This document shows, one piece after another, positions 43,599 to 52,120 of a stretch of DNA of 64,000 nucleotides (positions within the stretch are counted from its first letter, which is position 1; each line of letters starts with the position of its first letter). This stretch comes from Pyrinomonadaceae bacterium. GTDB lineage: Bacteria > Acidobacteriota > Blastocatellia > Pyrinomonadales > Pyrinomonadaceae. The stretch spans positions 310,001 through 374,000 of the forward strand of contig JAJQRF010000002.1 in the NCBI GenBank assembly GCA_021228405.1, read 5' to 3'. The notes beneath the pieces are model-generated. The model ran no database searches and had not been told where the DNA came from. It worked only from the letters and a program-made list of their open reading frames with translations. The position numbers were made by a program, and so were the translations under genes.

Positions 43599-43714
43599 TT
43601 CAGAGTTCCTTCTTGAGAAAACTTTTTGTTGAGCGTCAGCCGCCTGAAGGCGGGACTCTGAACCTGAGAAGGCTTTTCGTTTAGCGTCAGCCGCCTGAAG
43701 GCGGGACTCTGAAC
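43599..43714. repeat. Dispersed palindromic element, copy 2 plus a partial tandem copy
   Basis: 43599-43663 begins TTCAGAGTTCCTTCTT and ends GGCGGGACTCTGAAC, matching the reverse complement of 25296-25361. The right part (AGCGTCAGCCGCCTGAAGG...) repeats at 43682-43714, a 51-bp period. It ends 18 bp before the rmlD start. Confidence 0.85.
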
Positions 43715-43732
43715 TTTAATTTATTGAATCGA

Positions 43733-44605
43733 ATGAAAATATTAATCACGGGCGCGAACGGAATGGTTGCGCGGGCAACAATCAAATATTGTGAATCGAT
43801 CGGCGATGAAGTCGTTGCCGTCACGCGTCAGGAAATGGACATTTCTATGCGTTGGGCGATTCGGGAAGTATTTGAGCGGGAAAAGTTTGATGCCGTTATA
43901 AATTGCGCGGCTTACACGGACGTTGACGGGGCGGAAACCAACGAAAAAGAGTGTTTTGAAGCTAATGCTTCCGGCGTGGAAAATCTTGCGCTTTTCGCCA
44001 AAAAATATAATTGCGGTTTTGTCACGATTTCGACCGATTTCGTTTTCGACGGTATATACAAAGGTTTTTACACACAACGCGACACGCCGAAGCCATTGGG
44101 ATTTTACGGCAATTGTAAGCTCCAGGGCGAATTTCTTGCGCGAAATGCTTATGCGCGTTCGATCATCGTGCGTTCGGGCTGGATTTACGGCGCGGGCGGC
44201 ACAAATTTTTTGAGCGTGATGGATAATTTATTAGCCGACGGAAAGAAAATAAAAGCGATTTACGATTCGTTCGGAACGCCGACTTTCGGAAACGACCTTG
44301 CCAAACGTCTGCGCGAGCTTGCCGAACTCGATCTGCCCGCGATCTATCACGTCACCAATTCGGGCGAAGGCACGAGTTATGCGGGTTTTGCCGGGAAAGT
44401 CTGCGAATTGCGCGGTTATGATCTGAATTTACTCGAACGCGCTTCCGCCGAGAGTCTGAAACGTCCCGCACCGCGCCCGCAAAGCTCGAAAATGGCTTGT
44501 CTGTTCAGCGAAAGATTCGGTCTGGAACCTTTGCCGCACTGGGAAGACGCGTTGAAAGAGTTTTTGAACGCGGATCAGGCAGATCAGGCAGATTGTCGCA
44601 GATAA
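43733..44605 (+). CDS. rmlD: dTDP-4-dehydrorhamnose reductase family protein
   Basis: A 290-residue SDR that reduces the 4-keto sugar in the last step of dTDP-L-rhamnose synthesis. The signatures are MKILITGANGMVA, INCAAYTDVDGAE, ISTDFVFDG and YGNCKLQGE, with the Tyr/Lys pair. Typical RmlD has YGxTKLxGE, so the Asn-Cys variant is minor. The ATG at 43733 is preferred to a TTG three codons upstream. Between rfbB and this gene lie 521 bp of repeats. Confidence 0.88.
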   Translation: MKILITGANGMVARATIKYCESIGDEVVAVTRQEMDISMRWAIREVFEREKFDAVINCAAYTDVDGAETNEKECFEANASGVENLALFAKKYNCGFVTISTDFVFDGIYKGFYTQRDTPKPLGFYGNCKLQGEFLARNAYARSIIVRSGWIYGAGGTNFLSVMDNLLADGKKIKAIYDSFGTPTFGNDLAKRLRELAELDLPAIYHVTNSGEGTSYAGFAGKVCELRGYDLNLLERASAESLKRPAPRPQSSKMACLFSERFGLEPLPHWEDALKEFLNADQADQADCRR

Positions 44606-44755
44606 TAAAAGGCGTGAAACAATTCTATTTTGGAATGAAAACGCAAATCTTAAATGCGAAACTTAAAATTCAAATTCATTTTACCTGATTTTTACCTTCT
44701 CCCGTGAAAGAATCCGTGTTTCTCCGCCAAATCTGCCCAATCCGCGTTCAAAAAA
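44575..44755. repeat. Spacer with GATCAGGCAGATCAGGCAGAT tandem units
   Basis: Starts inside the rmlD C-terminus, where GATCAGGCA repeats encode ADQADQAD. The complementary arm (CCAAATCTGCCCAATCCGCG) ends near 44750. It has the same architecture as the other hairpin spacers, with much larger distance between arms. Confidence 0.5.
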
Positions 44756-44783
44756 AAATTGAAATAATTGACACATAATTGCG

Positions 44784-44816
44784 CCTGTCTGCGCGTTTAT
44801 CACAGACAGGTTTTTT
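44784..44816 (+). terminator. Intrinsic terminator or attenuator just upstream of the lipase-like gene
   Basis: An 8-bp stem CCTGTCTG/CAGACAGG with an 11-base loop and a T6 tract, ending 14 bp before the ATG at 44831. It may end rmlD transcripts or act as a leader attenuator. A TTGACA at 44769-44774 just upstream could be a -35 element. Confidence 0.75.
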
Positions 44817-44830
44817 ATTACTCAAAAATT

Positions 44831-47488
44831 ATGCGTCAAACATTATTCGGACAAAGATTTATCGGGGCAGTTTTACTTTTAGCGATCTTAGCGGGCAGTT
44901 TTTCCGCTTTCGCACAGAAAAAAACGGGCGGACAAACGCCGAAAGGCAAATGTAACGGCGGTTATTCGGGCATTGTGACATACAACCGCAAGATCACGAC
45001 CACCAGTAGCGGACGCTACGGCTCGACATATTCGCGCACTTACGAATACACGTCGAACATCGTCGTCCGCGACGACGGAACCACGCAAGGTTCGATCTAC
45101 AACGACTACAACGGCATCGGCGGAAGTTTCAATTTCACGGGCAAAGCGACCGCCGCGATGAACGAAAACATCAACGACCTGAGAGTTTCCGAAAAAGACG
45201 ATTTCTGCAAATTGACGCTCAAAGGCGGACAAGATAAAACCCGTGTCCGTTGCGAATCGCAATTTATCCGCAAAGTTCAGGCGCAAGGCGCGGGCGATGT
45301 CAACGTCTTTCTCGGTTTCAAGGGCAATAAATATAAGATTTCGCTCGATAACCCGAAGGTTGACGGGCAAATGAACGAAAACTCGAAAAGCAGTTGTTCG
45401 GGAACCTGCGGAAAGGACACGCCGCTCAATTCGTCGCGCGACGGCGAAGTAAAAGGCGAAAAACCCGCCGGAACTTACACCGACGAAATGCCCGTCAATC
45501 CCGACAATATCAATCGTCTTTCGGGAACTTTCACGCGCACGAACGGCGATGAAACGATCACGATCACGTGGAATCTTTCGCGCTGTGCGCCGCCTCTGCA
45601 AATTGCGGGAATTTCGTTCGATCATCACGTTTTTCCCGATGCGAACAACTGGCACGGCGTTGACCCTTTGAGCGGCACGGTTGACGGAAATCTCGTCAAA
45701 GTAAAAGCGAAGGTTTTCAACGGAAGCGGCGAAACGGCTTATGCGACCGTCAAATTTACCGAAGCGACTTCGGGCGAAATATTGCCTGACGGCGCGGTTT
45801 CCGTGATGGTCAAAGCGGGCGAAACACGCGATGTCGAATACGAATGGGACACGAACGGTTTTGCGTGGGACGACGCGCAGAAAGCAAAGTCGAACCGCGA
45901 GATCAAAGCCGAGATCGAAGGCGGCGATGCGTTAACAGAAAAAATCAAAATCCTGCCGAAACCGGTAATTATGGCGCACGGTTTGTGGTCGAACGCGGGC
46001 GCGTGGGCGGAATACCCGACGTATCTGCGTGAAGCACACAGTTTTGCGTGGAAAGGCTACGCCGTCGGCGCAGACCCCGCGCACGGCAAGATGAACACGG
46101 GCGAAACTCCCGGAAATTACAAAGCGACGAACACCGTCTATCAAAACGCGCAGGAACTCGCGAAACAGGTAAAATTTGCGCGTGAAGAAAACAACGCGTG
46201 GCACGTCGATATTGTCGCGCACTCGATGGGCGGACTCATTTCGCGCCAATACATCAACACTTTTATGCCGCAGGTTTTCGACGGAAAACCCGAAGTTTCG
46301 CATCTCGTGATGCTCGGCACGCCGAATATGGGCAGCCCTTGCGCCGATACGGTCAACGGACTCTTTGAAGAATTCGATCAGAACGAAATGCACGCGATGC
46401 GCGAGCTTCGCCCTATCATCGTCCGCGCTTTTAACACGCGTATCACCGACAAAAAAGGCGTGAAGTTTTCAGTTCTGATCGGCACGTTTATGCCGCGAAC
46501 CTGTCTGGATGAAAGCGAATGGGGCGACGGCGTTGTTCCGCTTTCATCGGCGAAATACAACAACACAGATTACCGATACGTTTTCCGAAATCACATCGAA
46601 CTGACGGGAAAGGAAGATTTTCAAGGTTTCGTAATGCCGCGCCTCGCCATCGGTCCGAAAAAGGCGCGAACCGAACAATCGACCGCACAGATCGAAAATA
46701 GCGTGAACGATAATTTCGCAAATAATACGGGCGAAACTTATCAAAAACGCGACGATTACGGGTTTAATAAATATTTTCAGAAAGCGTCTTATACAAAAGT
46801 CGAAGCGCAAAGGGACGAGAAAGACGATTCGCAGGAAAACGTCACGACGCGTCAAAAAGTAGAATTGAAAGCCAACGAATCGAAGGAAATCGAGATTCCC
46901 GTCCGCAACGGTTCGTCTGCCGGAGTCGTTATGGTCGCCACGCCGTCGGTTTCCGCCACGCTCAAAGACGCAAACGGCGTGATTGTCGGCGAAAGCAAAG
47001 GCGGAATGGAAGCGATGAAGGAAATGTTTCGCACGATCGCGGTCAACAAAAAAGTTATAAACGGCGTTTGGAAATTGAAGCTGGACAACATCGGCAATCA
47101 ACCGGCGACCGTTTTTGTTGCGGGATTAACGAACAACGGCGCAAATTCGGGTTTTACGCTCGAAGCCGGAAAAGTGAACGCGATCGGCACGGTTTCTTTG
47201 ACGGCGAAATTGACGGAAAACAACGCGCCCGTTTTGAACGCGAAGATCACCGCAAAGATCGTCGGACAAACTACGGAGATCATATTTTTCGATGACGGAA
47301 AACACGACGACGGTATGGCAAACGACGGCGTTTACGGCGCAACCGTCGAAAAACTCGGGAAAGGCGAATATTTCGCCGAAGCAACCGCCGAAACAAATAA
47401 TCAAAAGAGAAATGCGGTTGTTTTGATAAAAACCGGAAATGCGGAAACCGTCCCGAAAACTTCGACGTTAAAAGGCAAAGCAAAGTAA
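44831..47488 (+). CDS. Large secreted alpha/beta-hydrolase (lipase/esterase-like)
   Basis: An 885-residue exported protein. Residues 1-28 are a signal peptide ending SAFAQ. The first 300 residues are beta-rich and unassigned, with paired cysteines. The hydrolase core (about 390-600) starts PVIMAHGLWSNAGAW and has the nucleophile elbow VDIVAHSMGGLISRQYI (serine) with an oxyanion-type HG; GTPNMGSPCAD follows. The C-terminal part has repeated beta domains and the motif FFDDGKHDDGMANDGVYGA seen in surface proteins. No Shine-Dalgarno sequence precedes the ATG. Substrate unknown; triacylglycerol lipase or PGAP1-like esterase are options. Confidence 0.8.
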   Translation: MRQTLFGQRFIGAVLLLAILAGSFSAFAQKKTGGQTPKGKCNGGYSGIVTYNRKITTTSSGRYGSTYSRTYEYTSNIVVRDDGTTQGSIYNDYNGIGGSFNFTGKATAAMNENINDLRVSEKDDFCKLTLKGGQDKTRVRCESQFIRKVQAQGAGDVNVFLGFKGNKYKISLDNPKVDGQMNENSKSSCSGTCGKDTPLNSSRDGEVKGEKPAGTYTDEMPVNPDNINRLSGTFTRTNGDETITITWNLSRCAPPLQIAGISFDHHVFPDANNWHGVDPLSGTVDGNLVKVKAKVFNGSGETAYATVKFTEATSGEILPDGAVSVMVKAGETRDVEYEWDTNGFAWDDAQKAKSNREIKAEIEGGDALTEKIKILPKPVIMAHGLWSNAGAWAEYPTYLREAHSFAWKGYAVGADPAHGKMNTGETPGNYKATNTVYQNAQELAKQVKFAREENNAWHVDIVAHSMGGLISRQYINTFMPQVFDGKPEVSHLVMLGTPNMGSPCADTVNGLFEEFDQNEMHAMRELRPIIVRAFNTRITDKKGVKFSVLIGTFMPRTCLDESEWGDGVVPLSSAKYNNTDYRYVFRNHIELTGKEDFQGFVMPRLAIGPKKARTEQSTAQIENSVNDNFANNTGETYQKRDDYGFNKYFQKASYTKVEAQRDEKDDSQENVTTRQKVELKANESKEIEIPVRNGSSAGVVMVATPSVSATLKDANGVIVGESKGGMEAMKEMFRTIAVNKKVINGVWKLKLDNIGNQPATVFVAGLTNNGANSGFTLEAGKVNAIGTVSLTAKLTENNAPVLNAKITAKIVGQTTEIIFFDDGKHDDGMANDGVYGATVEKLGKGEYFAEATAETNNQKRNAVVLIKTGNAETVPKTSTLKGKAK

Positions 47489-47510
47489 TTTTGAAAATCC
47501 TCGAAATCAG

Positions 47511-47543
47511 AAAAAAAACGGCTCGGATCGGGTCGTTTTTTTG
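47511..47543. terminator. Terminator after the lipase-like gene
   Basis: An imperfect stem (AAAAAACGGCTC with GGGTCGTTTTTT) followed by a T7 run in the plus direction; the A8 run gives it minus-strand activity as well. Confidence 0.75.
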
Positions 47544-47628
47544 TTTTTGATGATACTTTTCTCATCCCGAATACGCATTAATGTCAGCACCGAAATTTTC
47601 GGGCAGATTTTAGAGGGCAGACAGAAAT

Positions 47629-48546
47629 ATGAACACATTTAAATATCTTTTCTTATTAATTTTATGTATCGGCTCAATCGGCAGTTTTAATAATATTTTC
47701 GCACAGGACAAAACGGATCAGGTTTTGGTCGCAGGAAAAAAACCGCTCAAACAATCAGACGTTGATACCTTGATAGAGTTTTACGAATGGGCTTTTGAAA
47801 CAAGATTTACCGAAACTCAGCGCAGTAAATTTCAATCGTTGGTAACGGCTGATTTTCGGCGGAATCAGGCTAAAGAACGCGCCAGCATTGACGAAGTGCT
47901 GAAAACTTTTGCCCAGATCAGTGCCGCTCCCGAAGACGTTCAGCAAAAGGGACGCGAAATTTTCAACAACGAATACATCGAAGAATTGCGCCGCACCCCG
48001 AACGACGAAGATTCCAAATTTATGCTCGAAATTTACGAAAACGGTCGAAAAAACGAAAATCCGAAAGTTACTGAAAATAGTCCGGGAAATAGTTCAAATA
48101 GACCGCAAATCGGCGGTTCGGACACGAAAAAGATCGTCGGGAAATGGAAACACAGCGGCGGTTCGGGCGGTGCGCGCGATCACACGGGAAAAACTCTCTA
48201 CAATAACGGCGATGACGTGATCTTCGAGTTTTTTGCCGACGGGACGATGACGTTTCTCAACGAAAAAAATACCTTGAGCATCACGCAATGCCGCATCAGC
48301 GAAACTACCAAAATCCCGGGAACATATACGATCAGCGGCGATCAACTGACAATGAATTTCGGCACGGGAAACTCGGTCGGCACAAGTACGTGCGATAAAA
48401 AAGGCAACTTTAAGAAAAATCTTGCGCCCGCTTCCCTGACCAAACAATTCAGCGTCAAAAACCTTGAAAGCCTTTTCCGTCCCGACGCGCCGTTAGTCCT
48501 GGTTTTCGACGGAAATGAAGAAGTTTATTACGAACGCGTTCGGTAA
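47629..48546 (+). CDS. Secreted protein with a lipocalin-like C-terminal domain
   Basis: A 305-residue exported protein: signal peptide 1-25 (ends IFAQ), a helical domain (about 40-135; SDVDTLIEFYEWAFETRFTE), a Ser/Asn-rich linker, and a C-terminal beta domain starting IVGKWKHSGGSGG, with FEFFADGTMTFLN and GTYTISGDQLTMNFG, which resembles the lipocalin-like DUFs of secreted proteins. No catalytic residue is apparent. Own promoter presumably, since terminators flank it. Confidence 0.65.
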   Translation: MNTFKYLFLLILCIGSIGSFNNIFAQDKTDQVLVAGKKPLKQSDVDTLIEFYEWAFETRFTETQRSKFQSLVTADFRRNQAKERASIDEVLKTFAQISAAPEDVQQKGREIFNNEYIEELRRTPNDEDSKFMLEIYENGRKNENPKVTENSPGNSSNRPQIGGSDTKKIVGKWKHSGGSGGARDHTGKTLYNNGDDVIFEFFADGTMTFLNEKNTLSITQCRISETTKIPGTYTISGDQLTMNFGTGNSVGTSTCDKKGNFKKNLAPASLTKQFSVKNLESLFRPDAPLVLVFDGNEEVYYERVR

Positions 48547-48564
48547 TTTGTGAATTGTATAAAG

Positions 48565-48677
48565 AATCAGCCCGCTAATTGCACGGATTTTCGCAGATCA
48601 AAACAGGATTTCGCTGAAAATGAAACGATTTTTTATGATTTGATTCGTGTTAATTCGTGCAGATTCGCGGGCTGATT
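48565..48677. repeat. Hairpin spacer with AATCAGCCCGC ends
   Basis: Perfect 11-bp arms at 48565-48575 and 48667-48677; inside, GCACGGATTTTCGCAGAT and TTCGTGTTAATTCGTGCAGA pair imperfectly. It lies between two convergent genes. Confidence 0.8.
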
Positions 48678-48687
48678 TCTTTATATC

Positions 48688-50034
48688 TCAACGAAAATCT
48701 CTCATCAATTCGATAAATTTTTTCTTGATTCGTTCATAGTTTTCATCTTCCCGAATCAAGTTTCCATTCACGAAAGTTCCATAAAAAGTGTGCGAATCGG
48801 TCGCATAAACAATTGTCGAAGCAAGATTTTCGGGGTTTACACCGGCGAGTAAAGGCGCGTTTGCATTTATTACGCAAGCGTCGAAAGGCTTGCCGATGGC
48901 AAAAAATTCCGTTTCAAAATTATTCATTGCCCGCCGTCCCGCGATTGTCGTTTTCGTGAAGGCAAACAAACCGCTATCGGAAATGGTTTCGTCCGTGAAA
49001 GTATTTCGTTTATGCGAGATCAGTCTTTGCCCGTAATCGAGCAAACGCAGTTCTTCCAAAGGATTCAGCGAAACGTGACTGTCCGTTCCGATGCTCCAGC
49101 TTCCGCCGTGTTTCTGATACTCACGAAGCGGAAAAATGCCGTCGCCCAAGTTTCCTTCGGTCGTCGGACAAAGCACGACGTTTGCATTCGATTTCGCCAG
49201 ATTTTCGGTTTCGTTTCCAGTCAAATGCGTCGCGTGAACGAGATGAAACCGTTCGTTCAGATCGATATTTTCAAGCAACCATTCGACGGGTCGTTTGCCG
49301 AGAAAATTTATGCAGTCTTCGACTTCCTTCAATTGTTCGGAAACGTGTATGTGAAACGGCACGTCGTTCGGCAGATCGTTTGCGGCGCGAAGAATGTCTT
49401 CATAAAAAACGCCGCGCATCGAATGAATCCCGACGGCGATATTGGCGTTTTCATAAAGTTTGCAGACGTTTTCCGAAGCCTCGAAAAGACGTGCATAATC
49501 GTCGAAAGTCTTTGAAATGAAACGACGTTGGCGTTCGTTCGGTGCAATGCCGAAACCGCCTTTCTGATAAAAGATCGGGATCAGAGTGATTTTAATTCCC
49601 GTTTCCTTTGCCGCTTCGATCAATGATTTGCCCGTTTCGGCTGAATTCGAGTAAGGCTCCCCGTTTTTGTCGTGATGAACGTAATGAAATTCGGCAACAT
49701 TTGAATAACCGTGCCGCAACATTTCCGCGTAAAGCATCGCGGCAATTGTTTTTATCTGTTCGGGATTCAGGTTGAGCGCGAGCGAATACATCGTTTCACG
49801 CCATGACCAGAAATCGTCGGCGGTCGAGAAATGATTCTCCGCCAAACCTGCCATTGCATATTGAAAAGCGTGCGAATGTGCGTTTTGAAACGCCGGAATC
49901 GCGTAACCGTCAATAAATTCGCCGTCTTTTTCCTGTGAAATCGAAACGATTTTTCCGCTCTCGTTGAGCGAAACCGTAGGGTTTTCAAGCCAGCCGTGAT
50001 TTTGAAGCAACGCTTTGAAACGGTATTTTTTCAT
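48688..50034 (-). CDS. hutF: Formimidoylglutamate deiminase
   Basis: A 448-residue amidohydrolase converting N-formimino-L-glutamate to N-formyl-L-glutamate in histidine degradation. Metal ligands are in NAHSHAFQYAM; EFHYVHHDKNGEPYSN, VHATHLTGNE and GTDSHVSLNP supply the other His and Asp ligands. YQKGGFGIAPNERQRRF is specific to HutF. It is followed on the same strand, upstream, by hutG with a 92-bp gap containing a repeat. Confidence 0.93.
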   Translation of the reverse strand: MKKYRFKALLQNHGWLENPTVSLNESGKIVSISQEKDGEFIDGYAIPAFQNAHSHAFQYAMAGLAENHFSTADDFWSWRETMYSLALNLNPEQIKTIAAMLYAEMLRHGYSNVAEFHYVHHDKNGEPYSNSAETGKSLIEAAKETGIKITLIPIFYQKGGFGIAPNERQRRFISKTFDDYARLFEASENVCKLYENANIAVGIHSMRGVFYEDILRAANDLPNDVPFHIHVSEQLKEVEDCINFLGKRPVEWLLENIDLNERFHLVHATHLTGNETENLAKSNANVVLCPTTEGNLGDGIFPLREYQKHGGSWSIGTDSHVSLNPLEELRLLDYGQRLISHKRNTFTDETISDSGLFAFTKTTIAGRRAMNNFETEFFAIGKPFDACVINANAPLLAGVNPENLASTIVYATDSHTFYGTFVNGNLIREDENYERIKKKFIELMRDFR

Positions 50035-50040
50035 AAAGCT

Positions 50041-50121
50041 TTAAACGCAAAGACGGAGAATCTTTTATGATATTTTGGTTAAAAAAGCATTCTAAATTAA
50101 CCTCTCTGCGCCTCTGCATTT
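50041..50121. repeat. Hairpin spacer between hutF and hutG
   Basis: Outer units AAACGCAAAGACGGAGAATC and CTCTGCGCCTCTGCATTTAG pair imperfectly around an A/T-rich middle. No promoter is apparent. Confidence 0.4.
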
Positions 50122-50126
50122 AGTAA

Positions 50127-50939
50127 TTATTTTAGAAGTAAATATTCGATCAACTTTTCAAAAGCAGGACGCAAAACCTTTCGCACTTCGTCGGCGCGGT
50201 CGTCGTTAAAAGTTAATTCGTCGTCGTTCATATAATTCGGTTTTGCCATCTCCAACTGCAAAGCGTGAATTTTATTTTCGGATTTGCCGAAATAACGCGT
50301 GATGTGTCCGCCTTTGAACGGGAAATTGTGATTTACTCCGTATTTGCCGTTTTTCAGATTGCTCAAAGCAATCCCGATCAACGCCTTCGACGCGGATTTT
50401 TCGTCGTTGTCGCCCAAAATCAGATCGGGAAAAGGTTCGCCTTGAATTGTCGGCACAAAACGGCGAATCGAATGCGCGTCCCAGAGCAAAACGTGACCGA
50501 ATTGTGCAATCCGTTCCGCTAAAAGACTTTCGATCTTGCGGTAATAAGTCCAATAATAAAGCTCCAAACGCCTTTCTATTTCCGCATCGTCGGGCACGAA
50601 TTTTTTATCAATGTAAAGTTCGTTGCCGTAAAAATCGGTTTTCGGCACAAGTTCGGTAATGATTCGCCCGTCCGTGTAAAGGGGTTTGCTCTGCGGATCG
50701 CGGTTAAGATCGATCACCCAACGGCTGTATTTCGCGTGAATGATCGTGATGCCGAGCAACGGCGCGAAATTATAAAGATCGTGAACGAACCAATCCGTGT
50801 CATCAGGTTGCGCGATCAATTTCGCGCGGTAATGCGACCTTATTTCATCAGGAAATTCAACGCCCGAATGCGGAACGCTCAAAACAACCGGAACTTTCTC
50901 CGCCGTCGGTTCGATCAAGTAAAAAGGCTCGCTCATCAT
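50127..50939 (-). CDS. hutG: N-formylglutamate deformylase
   Basis: A 270-residue N-formylglutamate amidohydrolase giving glutamate and formate, the step after HutF. VVLSVPHSGVEFP, DTDWFVHDLY, SRWVIDLNRDP, WDAHSI and KGGHITRYFGK are the family motifs. Two adjacent ATG codons (50937-50939 and 50934-50936) are possible starts. hutH, hutU and hutI are absent from the window, so earlier steps are elsewhere. Confidence 0.92.
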   Translation of the reverse strand: MMSEPFYLIEPTAEKVPVVLSVPHSGVEFPDEIRSHYRAKLIAQPDDTDWFVHDLYNFAPLLGITIIHAKYSRWVIDLNRDPQSKPLYTDGRIITELVPKTDFYGNELYIDKKFVPDDAEIERRLELYYWTYYRKIESLLAERIAQFGHVLLWDAHSIRRFVPTIQGEPFPDLILGDNDEKSASKALIGIALSNLKNGKYGVNHNFPFKGGHITRYFGKSENKIHALQLEMAKPNYMNDDELTFNDDRADEVRKVLRPAFEKLIEYLLLK

Positions 50940-51020
50940 ATAAATATAAAGTAAAAATCTATCACAAAATCCCGCCCAGGTGAGAGCGCAGATTTTTATT
51001 AAACCATCAACCGAAAAATG

Positions 51021-51026
51021 CTATAA
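51021..51026 (+). promoter_or_regulatory. Extended -10 TGCTATAAT of the toxin-antitoxin operon
   Basis: TATAAT at 51021-51026 with a TG two bases before it. The ATG of the antitoxin lies 18 bp downstream, with a GAGG ribosome site between, so the leader is very short. No clear -35 box. Confidence 0.55.
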
Positions 51027-51044
51027 TCGGCGCGAGGTAAACTT

Positions 51045-51290
51045 ATGACGAAAACTCTTGATATTGAAGAAATTTCGATTCAAACCGTTATCAGATCAGC
51101 CAAAAACGGTGATGAAATCGTTTTAGAAGAAAACGGAAAACCGATTGCCAAAATCACGCCGATCATCGAAATTGCAGAAGAAAAACCGAAACAAAGAATT
51201 GCAGGTTTAGGAAAAGGCACAATGTGGATGAGCGAAGATTTTGACGAAGAATTGCCTGACGAATTTTGGGGATTTGATAAAGATTTATGA
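51045..51290 (+). CDS. Type II antitoxin (Phd/YefM-like)
   Basis: An 81-residue antitoxin. The N-terminal LDIEEISIQTVIRSAKNGDEIVLEENGKPIAKITPI has the Phd/YefM DNA-binding fold. The acidic C-terminus (DFDEELPDEFWGFDKDL) should wrap the toxin. Its stop overlaps the toxin start (ATGA). Confidence 0.87.
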   Translation: MTKTLDIEEISIQTVIRSAKNGDEIVLEENGKPIAKITPIIEIAEEKPKQRIAGLGKGTMWMSEDFDEELPDEFWGFDKDL

Positions 51291-51673
51291 AATTATTGAT
51301 TGATTCTCACGTTCTCAAATGGTGGCGAGATGAACCAAACAAACTTTCGCAAAACGCGTTTACTGCAATTTCAGACCCGAGAAATGACGTTTTTTTAAGC
51401 GTAGCAACTATTTGGGAATTGCAGATTAAAATTTCACTCAATAAATTTGCTATTACAAATGGATTAGAGAACGCCGTTAAAGATGAGCAAATGAAAAATG
51501 GCTTTCAAATCTTGCCTATTCAACTTTCTCACGCGCTATTTATCGAAAACTTGCCGCTTCACCACAAAGCCCCATTTGATAGATTGCTGATTACGCAAGC
51601 AATTGTCGAAAATATGACGCTCATCAGCGCAGACTCAAATTTTGATAATTATCAAGTGAATTTGTTGGGGTAA
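51287..51673 (+). CDS. PIN-domain ribonuclease toxin (VapC-like)
   Basis: A 128-residue PIN nuclease. The acidic metal-binding residues are Asp6 (LLIDSHVL), Glu44 (IWELQIK), Asp98 (PFDRLLI) and Asp116 (ISADSNF). PIN toxins cleave tRNA or rRNA when freed from the antitoxin. The region is AT-rich compared with neighbours, in line with transfer. Confidence 0.9.
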   Translation: MKLLIDSHVLKWWRDEPNKLSQNAFTAISDPRNDVFLSVATIWELQIKISLNKFAITNGLENAVKDEQMKNGFQILPIQLSHALFIENLPLHHKAPFDRLLITQAIVENMTLISADSNFDNYQVNLLG

Positions 51674-51703
51674 AATCGGTTTTATAAAAATAAGGAGAAG
51701 AAT

Positions 51704-52120
51704 ATGCCTGATATTGCAACAATTTCTACTTTTCTTGGAAGCCTAAAGACTGCCACTGAGCTTGCAAAAGCTATTAAAGGAGCGGATTTATCGCTTGAAA
51801 AAGCCGAAACAAAATTAAAAATGGCAGAACTTATTTCGGCGTTAGCCGATGCGAAAATTCAAGCCGTAGAAATTCAAGACTTACTTCAAGAAAAGGATGA
51901 AAAAATTAAGGAACTTGAAAAAGCATTTAAATTAAAATCTAAATTGGTATTTAAAGATTTCGCTTATTTTCAGGTAGATGGTGAAAATAATCATTTTGGC
52001 GAACCTCTTTGTTCTTATTGTTGGGATCAAAATCAAAAAGCTGTAAAATTAACCAAACCTCAACCATACTCAAGTTTTATTATTTGTCCAAATTGCAAAA
52101 ATACTTTTAGCAAAGTTTAA
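51704..52120 (+). CDS. Coiled-coil and zinc-ribbon protein of unknown function
   Basis: A 138-residue protein. About 25-80 is a long amphipathic, highly charged helix predicted as a coiled coil ([33 protein letters not shown]). The C-terminus is a zinc ribbon with LCSYCW and ICPNCKN. I know no function. It lies 30 bp after the toxin gene and its last bases overlap the end of the VWA gene on the other strand. AT-rich like the TA pair. Confidence 0.75.
   Translation: MPDIATISTFLGSLKTATELAKAIKGADLSLEKAETKLKMAELISALADAKIQAVEIQDLLQEKDEKIKELEKAFKLKSKLVFKDFAYFQVDGENNHFGEPLCSYCWDQNQKAVKLTKPQPYSSFIICPNCKNTFSKV

Noticed and set aside
44888-45655. 255-codon open frame on the minus strand
   Set aside because: Antisense to the lipase-like gene; Arg/Val-rich shadow sequence.
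48688-50939. Complete hut operon
   Set aside because: Only hutF and hutG are present; hutH, hutU, hutI and hutC-like genes are not in the window.
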